Shown here one piece after another: positions 1 through 13,653 of a DNA stretch of 64,000 nucleotides; positions within the stretch are counted from its first letter, which is position 1; each line of letters opens with the position of its first letter. The DNA comes from Syngnathus acus. Its lineage: Eukaryota; Chordata; Actinopteri; Syngnathiformes; Syngnathidae. Made by a program: the position numbers and the translations under genes. The stretch covers positions 4,402,001 to 4,466,000 of the forward strand of contig NC_051099.1 in assembly GCF_901709675.1 (NCBI RefSeq), written 5' to 3'. A model generated the notes under the pieces. It was not told where the DNA came from and did no database searches. It saw nothing but the letters and a program-made list of their open reading frames with translations.

Positions 1-807
1 ATCCTGCAGATCCCTCCTGAGGTCAGTGATCGGCTTCAGTCCAGGTTTTCTCTTGAGCTGAGCGTTCACCCAGGAGATGTAGGTGGTCAGTTGTTGCTGT
101 ATTTAAAAAAAGAATGCAAAAAAAAAACCCCATCACGGTTTAATTAATGTTGAAAAGAGGAAGTGTTTTCCTTATGGGACACACAAGGCAGAAAATAGTG
201 CTCCTTTGTTTATCATGCCAGGACAAAGGGGGGTGGGGCCAGCCATCTGTATCCCAACTCCAAATGTTTTTTAAATTTCGTTTTAAAACTATAAAAAATA
301 TTTTCTAAGGGTACAGTTGCCTTTAAATACCACACGCGTATATTTCAAGGGTTTTATTCCTTTTTTTAAATTAGTCGTCCCGTCCAATCACGTGACCACC
401 GTTGTCCGGGATACACAAGCCACCCATTAACAACACATTTTTACTAATACGTCGCGCACATTTTAGCCTTATTGTATAGATCATCTAGCCGTGGTAAACT
501 TATTTGTAACAACCAAAAAGTGACGCAGGCTTCTGTTCAAATCTTGATTTGTTTTGGGGGAAAATAACCACGTTAAACATTCGAGTTGGCATTTTCTTTA
601 CCGTTACAAGAATAAACCACGTATATTCAGAATAAACCACGTATATTAATATCACACGTTTGATACTATGAAAAAGACAGAATCGCTCATGTCGTTGTGG
701 TTTGCTGAAGCTAACCAACTAAACAGGAACCAGACAACGGTTACCTCGTTAAAGCCTCCGTGCAGCACCTCGTCAAGCAAACTTCCCCGTGAAAGTGAGG
801 CGATCAT
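1..807 (-). CDS. dixdc1: DIXDC1 (Dixin/Ccd1), 5' end, partial
   Basis: The first two coding exons of a Wnt-pathway scaffold gene run off the left edge. Exon 1 is 745-807: ATG at 805-807, 21 residues starting MIASLSRGSLLDEVLHGGF, then a GT donor. Exon 2 is 1-96, preceded by a clear CAG acceptor at 97-99, and reads QQLTTYISWVNAQLKRKPG. Together they match the N-terminus of long-form Dixin (human starts MLACLTRGNLLDVLQEGF, then QQLQAYVAWVNAQLKK), the beginning of its calponin-homology domain. The coiled coil and C-terminal DIX domain would lie outside the window. Dixin works with Dishevelled and Axin and binds actin. The in-frame join without a leftover base supports both splice sites. Whether this is a dixdc1a or b paralogue cannot be told. 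Confidence 0.88.
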
Positions 808-1732
808 CTTTCCTCTCGAAAACCCATTAAAGCCAGCATAAGCGCCAGCTAGTCACTTAGACTAAAATTTCATGGTTAGGGATGAGCAGTAATAGGTTAA
901 CTAAACAGTGCGGTTAGCGGTAGCCCTCCAAATGTCAAACATCGTTTGATGGACGGGAGGAGGAAACGGACGCCGTTAGTCAAGTAGGCACTGAACACAC
1001 GAGGAGCCCACACAACTTCCGGTTTGTGCTGTAAAAGTAAAACAAATAGTGACAACCTCCGGAAAAGGTTCGATTACCTGTGTTGAAGATTCAGAACCAA
1101 AAGTACAATCCAAAAACATTATTACATTTGGTACCCGAAGGCTACATTCGCTTTTAAAAATAGAGAATATTAATGAAAAAACGCTCAAATGATAATTTAC
1201 TAAAAACTAGTTCTGTATATGTAAACGTGTTTTATTACAATAAATCAAATTCATACATTCATACAAAATCATTTTTAAAAATGAGAACATCCTTTTGATT
1301 GATTAGGTGGAGTAATTAAATGCTAAATTAATGAACAGGATATGCTGTACAAATTAAGGCAAAATAAAATACATAAAAACATGAATCATGGCATTGCCAG
1401 GGGGAGAACAAAAAAGGTCATTTATTTTAATTAAAATCATAACTTCTTATTTGAATTCTTAACAGAAATAGCTGCTATTCTTATTTAATAAACTCATTAA
1501 TTGGCTTGCAAGTTCCAGAAGTTCCTGCACTGCACTGAGATACAAAATTTGACCTGAAAGTAAATTTACATGAAAGCATTACACACACCAATGTACACAT
1601 ATACAACTCCGATCTTTTTAATATACAAAACATATGCATAGATGTATCCATTATTTGTAGTGTTGTCACTGTAGGAGAACATTAAGACATTTGTGTGTGT
1701 CAAAAGTATTAAAAGTAATACTCACCTTTTTA
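808..1732. other. Intergenic: dixdc1 5' flank and cfap54 3' flank
   Basis: No coding exon is supported here. The dixdc1 5' UTR and promoter should lie just right of 807. The part right of about 1200 is AT-rich and should contain the cfap54 3' UTR. A minus-strand stretch around 1460-1550 following a CAG-like acceptor could be an extra 3' exon of cfap54, but the better-supported stop is at 1733-1735. The sequence ggttcgattacc near 1066 resembles a tRNA B box, but no tRNA fold surrounds it. Confidence 0.5.
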
Positions 1733-4700
1733 TTAAGTTTGCTGATCTAACATTTGTATGTAAGGGAGGTAAATGTTTTTGGGTCCAGGAGGAGAAATAT
1801 AAACTTTCCCATCCTCCAATATAACATTCTCGCCAAACTCACACAGCTGAATCAAGAAAACAAACTTAGCTCCAGCATTTATGTACAAACTATTTGTATG
1901 TGGTACGTTTGTACCTGTTTTTGTAGAAGTTTCTGAGTTAGAGTCAGAAGTTTGCTTTGAGTGCTTTTTAGGATACTAAGACGCAAAGTGGCTCTAATTA
2001 GAGTCACGCTGGATCCTGGTGGCATGCGAGTCCGTCCTGACAGAAGGCTCACAGCTTCCTATAAACAAACGTAATAGAATTACAGTGGTGTTTTTTTCTG
2101 TTTTCTCATTGTGTTGTGATGATACCTGCAGTAGTAACAAGCCATCATCCCCCCTGTTTCTTCGTGATTTTAATTGTGAGCCTTCAACCAGCAAAAGTGC
2201 TTGAGTGTCGACATCTCCCAAAAGAACACAGTCCTCCAGGCTCTGCTTCAACACCTGAGCTGCCTTTTCGTGAAGCTTACCTTTAAAAAAAAAAAAAGTA
2301 TATATTTCACACATTTACAATTTGACAATGTGAGCCTGAACGTGAGACCAAGACCAACCTGGATTGGGAACTGTGACATCAGCAGCCTGCAAAAGAACAC
2401 AACGTAGCAGTGCCACGCGGAAACGTAACCATAGACCCCCTCCGACCCTCTCGCTGGCCTCAACTGCGCTGGGGCAGTCCTCATACTGTGTGCACGGCTC
2501 AGTTCTCTGTTGGCGGAATAGAACGCAAATACTTTAAGAGATCAAACATTCTTGTCACTTTTGCATATAATTTTTTTTTTTTTAACCCCAGACATTTTCA
2601 GACCGACCTGTTCGATTTCAGTAGGTGGATGGTCAGAAGATGGTTTCTTATGATCCGGTATAGATTCTTTAATGTCCTGTAGTAGCACCAATGATGAAAC
2701 TACCACATCAGAACTGAGGATGCACAGATATGAAATAAATTGGCACAATGTATGAAACGTGAAGACATCCACCAATTGCTTATACCTTTGTGCAATATGT
2801 CCTTGCTGAAGGTAAAGGTTGGCCTTGAGAAGATTTGCCTCAAGTTTCAACTCCATGTTCTCAATTTCACTGTAGGAGGGACACGGAAGTTTCTCCAATA
2901 TGGAGTCCAAAAAGCGGGCAGCTGCTTCTAGAAGAAGATACTGCAGCACAAGAGAAAGATGACAAATGAGGACAGGAAATATCGTGAAGCAAAGATCTTA
3001 CCTTGATCTTTGCTCGTGTGAGGCTCTGCAGGGAAGCAAGTCCTTTGGGCTTTTCCTTCTGTTGCTCCGAGTCCTCAGTGTCCGATTGGACTTCTTCCGG
3101 TTCTTCTGGGTCCACTTGAGAATCTGTCACTAATCAGATTTGCATATTTATTTTTATTTCATTTAAGCAGAAATGAAATCATTAAAAAAAAAAAAAAAAG
3201 TGCAGACCTGGCTCAGGAGGTCCAGTTACTGTGCTACTGAGGGCCAGGATGAGCTGAACGCGGGCGAGGTTAAATCGGAGACTCAATGTGGATCCATAAA
3301 GCATGCTGACTTCTGGAGAAAGCTCACAGCTCACAAGTTCTTCTAAAGCCTAAGACAGAAGTCACATCTACGCCCAGTGCAGGAACAACAAACACGGAAA
3401 TGGAGAAGAGGCAGTACCTGGACATTGTCCAACAGGGACTTGTTGTTCAAAAACATCTTCTTTGACTGCTGAACAAGCACATTGTATTATTTGAATTACG
3501 TTTAATATTACTCATCTGATATTCTCAAACATGGTCTTAAAAAGTGTGCGAGCGCTCTTACTTGGAGCGACTCACGAACAATGTAGCGTCCATTAGGAAG
3601 AAGAATCCCGGCCCCTCTTGAAAGCTCCTCAGTCTGCTTGATGGCCTCGGAGAAGAAGCACAGTTCAGTGAGCGCTCGTACCTGCAGTGAATATCAACAA
3701 AAAGAAATCAACACAATCATTTCCTAACAGGTGAGAGCAGTCAACCTAAAATTTATGCGGACCTTAAGTATTCTGCTTTCAACATTACGTTGAACGTCTC
3801 TGCACAATGTCCCCACAAGATGCTGATAAAGTGCCAGCATGGGCAGGAGCTGAAATTGCAAACTTGATTTAGCACACTTACTGAATATGGAACGTAATAT
3901 TAGCAACACCGACATAATTAATGTCAGACTTTTCTGCTGAAGTATGTTTTATGTACCGTTAAATAGTAGCCCGCAATAAACAGCCATTGACAAATAAAAT
4001 TCAGGCCGCCGACGGTGGCGGCGAGATCAGCTCTGTTGGGTTCTGAGAAGAGGTAGACTCCGGGAAGAAGTGCATCACCGATGCTGTGTGAAGCATACTG
4101 GAGGTCATTCAGAGGATGAGCCAAGGAGCAGCACAGCACACACTAGGGAATGCGGGGAGCACATATAAAAATGCAATAACGACTCACGGTGTGTGTCAAA
4201 TTGATTTACCTTAAAAAGGTGAGCTGATAAGAGACAGCACTTGGTCCTCTGGGTGATATCTGAAGTTAGAATATACCTGCACAAATGTCCATGTTAAAAC
4301 CCCACGCTGTGAATTTCTTTTGAATAAATCTCATTTGAACTTACTGCGCAATTTTAGCGGTGATCACAGCAGCCTGCAGACATCCCCAAAGACCAGCCTG
4401 TCTTAAAGTGTGTTGCTGGGTGCCGCCCCCGAAAGACACCCAGTCCCATTTATCGATCGCCGCTGAGCTGTGTAAGGCGGCATCAACGGCTTTACTCCAG
4501 CAAGAGTGTGCCATCCTAGAAAAGGTTTAGAATAAAATGCTTGTTTCATTCAGCGTGCACACTACACATTCACGGAATTGATTTCCGACCGTGTGTTTGA
4601 ATCGTAGAAATGCAGGTTTCCCATTTCATGCAGAGCAAACACACTGAGGGATTTTTGGTGGTTGGTCTGAAGATATTCTGTAAGAAATGAAAATATCGGT

Positions 4701-7700
4701 TCAATGAATTCTGTTTTCTGAACCCTTGTATTTTGTGTTCTTACGTGTGGCGGCAGAGTATGTCGAGATGATTCTGGACAGGTACTCAGGGCTGACGGGG
4801 AGATTGTAGAGCGTATCCGGAGTGATGTGGCCTTTATTAATCAGGTCCCAAGGCTGAATATTTGGCGTGGTGATAAGTATGGGATTGAAATCAATCACAT
4901 CTTCTGTGTCCTCACAGCACTGCTCGGTTTCAACACCGGGTTGTGTGTGAGCTAGTAGCAGTAGCAGTAACGATCTGCTATAGCGGAAGACTTGAAGACA
5001 ATGCGGTATTCTTTCAATAGCTTGACGGTAAAAGTGGAGCGTGTTCGCCACATCCAGAGGAACACACACAAGGTCCTGAGAGCGTCGGATTTCCGCATCT
5101 TAACAAGATGTGAAAAGATTAGTCGCATGATAAAAACATGCTACAGTTGATGTTCTAACCTATGAGTTCAGTTTCTTCATTAGCTGCGAACTTCACAGAG
5201 CTTGATGATTGGTTGGCAGATTGACTAACCCACGCGCTGAACAGCTGACACCCGGCGTAACTCTTGTATGTTACCTAAAACATAAAAAGCAGTGAGAACA
5301 ATTCGTGAATGATGATGCCGAAACGTGTTACCTCCTTGCCGGTGGCCCATTGAGTCTTGACGTGGTGTGGTTGTGGTACACTACACCCTCCATTAGCATA
5401 AATCATTTCAAGGAGCTTCCTCTGGGCGAGGACCAACAGCGGAGTCACGGTCAAGGCGAATCGTTCGCTAGGATGACAAAAGAAAATATCAAAGCGGACT
5501 CTCCTCCTTGTGAAGTGCCTCGAATTATTTACCGGGTGTATGAGTTGAAAATGAGGGCAAAGTGGGCCAAGTGTTCCCATTTTCCGCAGTCGTGGAGGAG
5601 CTCCAGAGTGCGTAACACCAAACTGTACACAAAGCGAATGTCCACTTGGGTGCAGTCGTCCAGTGGGGCTGAGAAACGAAGATTGAACTCCTGCTCTTCC
5701 TCGGTCACGCTGTCATAAAGATGCCACAGCTTCGGGAGTTGTTCAAAATGGAAGAAACCAAAATTATTTCAGATATGACTTCCTGTTTAGAATAGATGCA
5801 ACATTATTGAGCATGTGGACACGTACTCCCAGTCTGCTTAGCATGTCCATGATAAGATCTGTCGCCAGCACTAATAAGGGGGTGAAGGTGTTGCGCAACT
5901 CATGCGATGTAACCAAGGCGGGAGGTTGAAAATGACAAATTGTCTCTTGTAATGCAGTAAGTCTGTTGAATTCTTCCCACACAGTATGACAGAGCTTCAG
6001 CAAATTAGTCCAGTGACCTCCACGGTGGGCTAATGTCTGAAAAAACAAAAGAGCAATTCTAATTGTAACATTTTCAGAACCCTATCTAAAAATATGTTGT
6101 GTAGGTAAACAAACAGTACCATGGCTCTTCGTATATAAAAAGAAGCTTTGTCCAGTGAGTCCATTGGCATGATTTTTGGCACCTCCAGCTCGTGAGGGAG
6201 TTCTTCAACCTCCTCGCAACTCCCCACACTGTCAAAACTAGTCTCTAGTGGAAGAAAGCAAAGGCGATATTTTCTCCATTTTTTTTATGGTCTTAGCTTA
6301 CTTACCATTTTTATCACCATCCTTGCTAGAACCATCATCTGATAACTCAGACTGTGATGAGTCTGTCTCTGAACTAACTTCACAGATGGTGGTTTCCTGT
6401 TCCTCAAAGTTCCTCTTCAGCAGGACACCAGAGTTGGCCAGAAAGAAGATTGAGGCATTTAAGTGGCTGTACCTGAAACGTAAACGAACTAAATGAATAG
6501 TCAGAATATTCCTGTTATGGGAAGTACTAGTATTGTATGAACCTGGATTGCAGGGACCTTTCGTGGAATGGGTCTAGGTCCTGTTCGAATCGTGCAAGAT
6601 GTGCCATAGCGATGGTGTAATTGATCTGAGACCTCCACACTCTTTCCTCAGTGCATCTCATTCTCAACTGAAGCCGTCTAATGTGGCGTTGCACCAGATC
6701 GTTCATTGAAGACATCAGGCGCTCTACAGCCTTCAGCTCCCTTGGCAAAAACAGAACTTAAGATTCCATCAATCAAATTCCGAGTCAAAAATGGTCTACC
6801 TGACGGTTCTCGCTGTCAGAAGTGCTCCGCGTCGAAACTTCTTGCGTTTCTTAATAGGCTTTTTCGATGTCTTCTGCAATGAAAGTTTTTATTTTTATTT
6901 TATTGTGAACGGCCACTGAGCATCCGTGTGTACCTGTGACGTTTGACTTTCCGTCGCGGTGGTCTCGGTTTCTTTTTCACACGAGTTGTTTCTGTCCGAA
7001 CATTTGGCCGATTTGATCATTTCGTCGTCTCTCCTGGCACAGAGCATTTGCATAAGCACAAAAGCAGGAGAAAAAATATTTATTGACGTTGCAACAACTC
7101 ATACCTGGAGAGAAAACGAAATATGGTTTCACCCCATTGTAAAACAAGATCAATCTCTCCTTCCTCTAAGGCTCTCTGAAGTAAGAGCGAGAAAATCTCC
7201 ACGAAATTTGAATGGCTGCTGAGCTGCATCACTATGTCCAAAATATAAGATGCATAAGTGCAAATAGGAAATGTTGATATGAAATGATGCGCGCTACCTA
7301 CCAATTCGATAGCCATGCTGTAGAGTGCTAGTGAGGATCCGCTCACGCAAAGTGGCAGTGTCCTCAGAACCGTTCAAGGAAGGGGAAGTCTCTACGGAAA
7401 CAAACATAGCCAATATAATCTGATTATGAAAAACTAAAGCGATTTAATATTCTTGCATTTTTTGAATGTACATTATTTCCTATGGGAAAATGTGTTTCAA
7501 ATTCAAACATTTTGATTTTTTTTTTTTTTAAAGATTATTACCAATTACTGTGTCAGGATCTGTTTCAGCTGTGATGACATCCTTGAATTTCTGAAATAGT
7601 GCCTTCAGTTGAACACTTTTTTTCATTTCTTTCTTCAATGCTCCAGGATCCTCTATCTTTGACTTAGAGCACAAAAACACAGGAAATTGATTGAAAATCC

Positions 7701-10700
7701 AAACTTAAAAAATTTGAAACTGAAAATGGAAAAAAAAAAGAATTCGCTTTACCGACAGACGTTTGCAAGTAAGTCCAATGAACCTCTCCTGGGCGTCAAA
7801 GACATCTTGGAGAAGAGCTTGACCGCGATCTTTCACCACGGAGGCCTTCTGAGGCTCATTCAGTGCGCGCAATGCCTGGAGATGGTGATAGAAAATAAAG
7901 CTTCATGATTTAGATTCAAACACTTTGATGCTTCCAAGGGCAGAGACACACACCTTGGTTAGATAGTTGGTGATGCAGCCAATCATTTGCATCAGCGTCT
8001 CCACTGTGTTTCTGGACCATTTTTGTTTGAGGTGTCCTTCATTGTCTTTTAATACATTCAAACATTTGGTCAGCAACTGCAAAAGGAAACAACGGCAATT
8101 TGGTTGAGTGTTCCACTGGGGGGGGGGGGGGGAGGAGTCCAAATGATGACCTTGACTGCAGGATCACAAGTGATCTGATGGAAGACGAATGGAACCAAGA
8201 GGCCGTAACAGCTGATGACGGCTTGAACAGCAGAACTGCTGTCGTTTAACCACATCGCCAAGTCCATGGCTACTAACAATCGTTCACATTCGGCTAGTCT
8301 GACTTCCTGAATAAACAACACATGCGAGATCCATTTGAAATCGATGAACTGTTCTTTCTTACGCTGCACACACCTGTTTCCAGACAAACAGTCCACAGAT
8401 GCTTCCTGAGTCGCAGAGGAGTGATTGCTGCTGAATGTTGATGTCTGTCTCAATGAAGATGGACGTGAGGAAGAGCTGGCACAGGAGTGGAGACGAGCAT
8501 TGCAGATGTTTCATGCGCAGTCTTTAAAGAAAAACAAAAGTAGACTAAGATGAGTAAAGGAAAACATTTAGGTGTTAGGTTTGAGTCCCTCACGCTGTTG
8601 AAGTGAGTCTATCCTGTGATTTGTCAGGTCCAATGTCAGGAAGGGTAAAATGGCTCCATAATTCCTTGCACGCTTTCTTGGCAATGTCAAATTGTTTGGT
8701 TTGAAATGCCACCTGAGAACAAAGGTGGAAGAAAAGTCACTTTGGTAACAACAATACTTGCAAATGTGGAATACCTGTGCCAAGTGAGCCCACGAGGAAA
8801 GCAGCGACTGCGGCATGGAAGTCGTCAGTGTGTAGGTGGACGCTCCGATAGCATTGCCCAGTAACTTTCCTTGGCTGGTGTATGCTGCTAAGGCAAAAAC
8901 GTACTTCTGATTGGGTTCCAGCCTCTCGGCCTTCAGCTGCCATTCACCGCATACTGCCGGCACCTGCAAACAGTTTTGTCACAGTCATGCTATCGATGTC
9001 AACGTTTGAAATGAATAGCGTACCAAATTCCCAGTTCCCGCCAGGCTGCAGTCTCCGAGGCGGACTTTCAGGTCGAGGCCCTCGGCTGCGCGTCCGCATA
9101 GTTGGTACCAGCACACCTTGATTGATGAAGGAAATTGTGTTGTTTGTGCGCTTGGAGAAAAAAATAAAAAAATAATCGAGAGGAAATTTTACTTGTTCCT
9201 CCATGTGGTAAGGAGCAGGGGCAAAGGTTAAGGAACTGTTGGTGCGTGAGATTAAGACAGGTCGAGGTGGAGGGATTTCCTTTTTGTCCTTCATTACTTT
9301 GCGTTTATTTTCAAGTGCTAACTTTGGGCTGTTGGCGATATACAGTTTTCTTTCTTCTATCGCTGCCTTCTCTATTAATACACAAGCTTCCTGATAAAAG
9401 TGATGAGAATGAGTGTTATGATTTGGTAAATCCTTACAAAGGTGAATTTTAGCTTCATCCTGAAATTCTCATGCACAAGCTGAATATTCATTTTTTCATA
9501 TACAACCTCTAGTAGACTCCTGGTTACACTGGACTCATTCGACTTCTTTCCGTCATACAACAGCAAGGACTTCTGGATCAGGAAAAGTGCTTTAGACACT
9601 TTGTTCTTCTTGATCTTGTCCAGGAGGTCAGATTCTGTCACTGAAAAAAAAAAGAGGATAAGCATCTCCAAATGTTATAGTTATTCAAAATAAGACTCAC
9701 CTGCATTTAACTGCATTAACTTGAGAGATGCCCGGTGGTAGATAAGGTGCAGTTCAAGTAGAATGTCGACAGCAAGCATGCATGTTTGAGTGGACGGGCG
9801 GGACCATTCTTTTTTTAGATCCGACACAATTTCTTCTTTTTGCTTCTCGCTTAATTCAGTCTCTCCTTTTCCATCTTCCCGCTTGGAGAAGAAGACCATC
9901 ACAGCGCCCGAACGTGAAGACCTTTATTGAAGTCCTATGTACTTACCAGCAGGTAAGTAATGTCAAGGGGAGCTGCGCCATCTTGGGGCATCAATGTGAC
10001 CACACGCTTGACCAGAGCCTTGAAACCCTTCTCAACCACCATGCACACTTTCTGAAGAAGCTCTTTACATGACCCCTGGAAAGGTATTAAAAAAAATCAA
10101 CCGTAGTTTATGATATATTATGATGTGTTATTTATGCAAATGAGTTTAGTACCTTCAGCAGAGTGAAGCAATATTTCTTCTCACTACCCGCTTTGGCTTT
10201 AGGTGGAACTATGGAGAAGAAATTTTAGAAATCAAAAAGTATTCTAGTAGACAACATATGATCCAGAACAGAATTGGCGTGCTCACCCTGCTCAGTACGA
10301 TCGGCCGCACTTTCCAGCAGTAAGACTAAACTGTTGATCATCTCGGCGGTCTTGATGCAGTCGACCGTTGCCAGGTCACAGGCAAAGGCCACCTCACACT
10401 GCATGAAGAGGCACCACGCCCACTGCATCAAGAGAGAAGTGCAAGTATGACATAAATCACATGGAAAGTGTCTAGAAACAATTTCTCACCTTGTCATGGT
10501 CCTGTGTGTATTCCGGGTTTCTAATCTGATCCATCTGAATCACCAGCTTCAGTTTCCCCCAGAGAAAGAGCAGAACATCCCAAACTAATTCGACATCCGG
10601 CTGGGCCTCCTACAAAGCAATACATGCATAAATCTGCTATCTTTATTCGAACCATGAGAATATCCTCCATGTCACAACATTCATCTCGTTGAATTTGAAC

Positions 10701-13653
10701 TTACTGGAACAGACTCGCAAACTGCCTTGTGCAGAGTCTCGGTCAGGCCGATGATGATATCGAGTGACCCCCGCAGTTTGTCTGCACAAAACAAGGCCAG
10801 ATTCAAATACAACTCGATAATCAGAATTGTATTTGGCACTAAAAATATCATTTGATAGATGTGTGTGAATATCAAGGTGGGCTGTAGAAATTTGAACTTT
10901 AGGATTATGCAAATGTTTTGCTTTCATTTTTTTATGCCGGCAATTTTTTATTAATTGATTGGTGGTGTGTTGTGATCTTGAGAAACATAAAAAGTGCCTT
11001 TGTTCATGAAAAGATAGAAAATGTTGGACCAGACAATCACTTCTACTAGCAGCGACGTCCTCTCTATGACGCCTTCTGTGTGAGGTTTTCAGAGTAATAA
11101 AACCATTGATCAAGGACAGCTCATATTCCGCTTTTCTGAATGCAGGACCTTCCACAACCTGACACACATAGACAGCATTCATTAAGGTAGCCATCATGAC
11201 TTTTCTCTCTACAAAAACCGGACGAGATCTCACAGACAAAATCTCCAGCATCATTCGTGAATGTTCAACAAAAACATCAGGTTGCTTAGCCTGAATCATC
11301 AACTTGATGAATCTGACGGCGGTCGTGACGGACACTTTGTGTTCTCCTGGGGACAAAACGACACATGCGTGCAAAATGATTTCACTGGCTGTTGAACGTG
11401 ACTGAAAAACAAACAACCTGCAATAGCTAATTCCATCAGCGTTGATGTTGTGGACAATGCACTGAGAGGTGCACAGGACTGGTCTTGACGTTTCTGTTCA
11501 GTAGTAGTTGCCACTCCTTGATAGAACACAGAAATTCCAGTTACAATCACACCAGCAATATTTTCTCTTTTTCGTTCTTTTTTTTTTTTAACCTACCAGA
11601 TAATATACTAATACCAGAGGCAAGGAGCTCCAGGACCACTTCCTGCAGCTCAAGTTCTTCTGGCAGCCTTGCCTGCAGCGGGCGCATGGAGCTGTCCCAA
11701 AGAGCTTCACAGATGCCCAAGAATTGTGCTGCACTGCTGTCGAAAAGGCCCATCAGCATTCGCTCTGTGGCATTACGAGGCCACGGGATCTACGGCGCAT
11801 TCAGATTATAAGGTGAAAAAACGTCCAATGGGAATGAATTCATTTGAGCAATTTCTATTCAAAATGGACTTTTCAACCAAACATTGATTTCTTTTCTGTA
11901 CATTTGGAAAGTCCTTTGGAGTTGTTTTGCTCTTGATTGTAATCATGTGTTTGGGTTTCCTCCTGGTTTCAAACACAGCCCGCTTGAACATCATGGTAGC
12001 CAACTAGAAGAAAACCAAAAGTTAAAGACAACCAATGAAAAGTCAAATCAGACAATGGATGGATAAAAATGGTCCAATGCCTTGATGGAGGCTTCTCTAA
12101 AGACCATTTGAGTCTCTTTGTTTGCGGCACCATCATTCTCCTTATCCTTCTCCTGCTCTGCAAGTTCATTGATTTTTCCAAGTGCTCTCCTGGCAAATTC
12201 CTGGAAGCATTCAAAAACACAGGAATTCAAAATTAAAAGAAGACATCCTTTTTATTGGATCCAACACAAAAGTTCAAGTTGGACTGGGTTTCACCTCTGC
12301 CTGTAGGGAAGCACGGCTGTCATAGTAACAGTAACAAGCAGTACAATAGAGTTTGACAAGCCATGGCAGCTGTTTAATAGTCATGAGGGGCATGTTTGAC
12401 TCTAAAGTAACGCTTGCCCACAGAATGTGCTCCATTGCCTAAAAGAGATCACAAAAAGGAAAAAAGTTGCTTCATGTGAAAAAAGAATTCAAGGTGAGAC
12501 GTTTTCTCATACCTTTGCACTATGATTCAAAGACATCAGGTAGGTACACATTTTGAAGATGTGCAACGTACCTGGAAAAAGTATTGGAAAGAAAAGATCA
12601 AGTTTGGCCTCATTTGTTTCACAGAAAGAATTACTGTCCCATGAAATGAAGAAAACTAGTCTACCATTATAAGTGATCCAGTAGAAATGCTTGTTCTGCT
12701 GAAATGCCTGCATCATTATCCTGATGAAGTTCAGCACATGCAGCAGTTTCGAAAGCCCCTTCTGGCTGAGAACCATGGGCCTTTTCTCCAACTCAAATAT
12801 GCACTGTGCACAGCCCAGCATTGAGCGGACCTATACAAACATACCAGGAGCCAAAAAATCATGCAATATCAACTACACGGGAACACTTGTAGTGGTGGGG
12901 TGAAGAAAACTAATCACAATACATGAAAATAAAATACCTTCATGATCACGATATCTTGGTCTGGATCAAAACCTCCAGGAAAGAAGCATTTGATAAAGTG
13001 GTCCACGCTTTTAATGTCTGTTATACTCATTGAGCAGAACTGAAGCAGGTGCAGACTGTAGCCTTGCGACAGAGCCGCCTGGTACAACTGAGTAAAGAAG
13101 TCACTAATCAATACAAATGACAAAAAATGGCTCAATACAGGCAGGCAGTTTGAGAATTACCTTTAGTCCAGTGAGAAAGTCTCCAATTCGTAACATGCGG
13201 TCCTGATAGAATTTAAACGGTAGGCGTGGTTTGAAGTTTTGCCAGATCTCTGCCAGCAGTGTAATCCTTTCAATGTTAAGAAAACAAAACATTCAATATC
13301 ATGACAATGGCAAGTGGGCACCCCATTATGATTTTAATAGTCTGTTATGTGCCAGGTAAACCATAACACCAAAATGTAATTAATAACACAACCCAAAAAA
13401 TAATGCTGTTTTGTTTATATTATTTACAGCTTGAGAATAAGATATATTGTTCATTTAAAAAAAAAAAAAAAAAAAAACGTGCTGCTTGTTAGCTATCTTA
13501 CCCTTTAGCATACGAGACGTTGTCCTGGCAGGTGGACGATACTCGTTTCATGACAGTCATAAACGAGTTAATGTCTCGCTCAAAAGACACAATGACCGGA
13601 TTTCTTTTGTCAACTTTGCCATAATAGGTCGCTGGTAAATCCATCGAGGCCAT
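1733..13653 (-). CDS. cfap54: CFAP54, cilia- and flagella-associated protein 54
   Basis: A very large minus-strand gene of several dozen short exons fills 12 kb. The chosen start at 13653 gives MASMDLPATYYGKVDKRNP. Successive exons include ITLLAEIWQNFKPRLPFKFY (about 13160-13270), VRSMLGCAQCIFELEKRP (about 12700-12830), EFARRALGKINELAEQE (about 12070-12200) and IPWPRNATERMLMGLFDSS (about 11550-11790). An FN3-like piece, LEPNQKYVFALAAYTSQGKL, lies at about 8860-8930. The last exons read EAVSLLSGRTRMPPGSS (about 1915-2060) and CEFGENVILEDGKVYISPPG, ending at the stop in 1733-1735. CFAP54 is a central-apparatus (C1d projection) protein needed for ciliary and sperm motility. An upstream in-frame ATG at 13761 would add 36 residues without recognisable conservation. 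The stop is less certain than the body, and I did not assemble every exon. Confidence 0.85.
8118..8132. repeat. Poly-G tract (15 bp) in a cfap54 intron
   Basis: An uninterrupted run of G on the plus strand, C on the transcribed sense strand, sits just upstream of a cfap54 exon. On the sense strand it may contribute to a polypyrimidine tract. Such runs are prone to length error in sequencing. Confidence 0.85.

Noticed and set aside
1060-1085. Possible tRNA B box (ggttcgattacc)
   Set aside because: No A box, cloverleaf or anticodon arm could be drawn around it.
1481-1669. An additional terminal coding exon of cfap54
   Set aside because: A plausible acceptor precedes it, but the preceding exon already has an in-frame stop at 1733-1735, so it would be 3' UTR unless an alternative donor is used.
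10643-11416. A 257-codon minus-strand open frame presented as one protein
   Set aside because: It reads through introns and changes frame relative to cfap54 exons. Only the portions with splice borders and coiled, leucine-rich sequence belong to cfap54.
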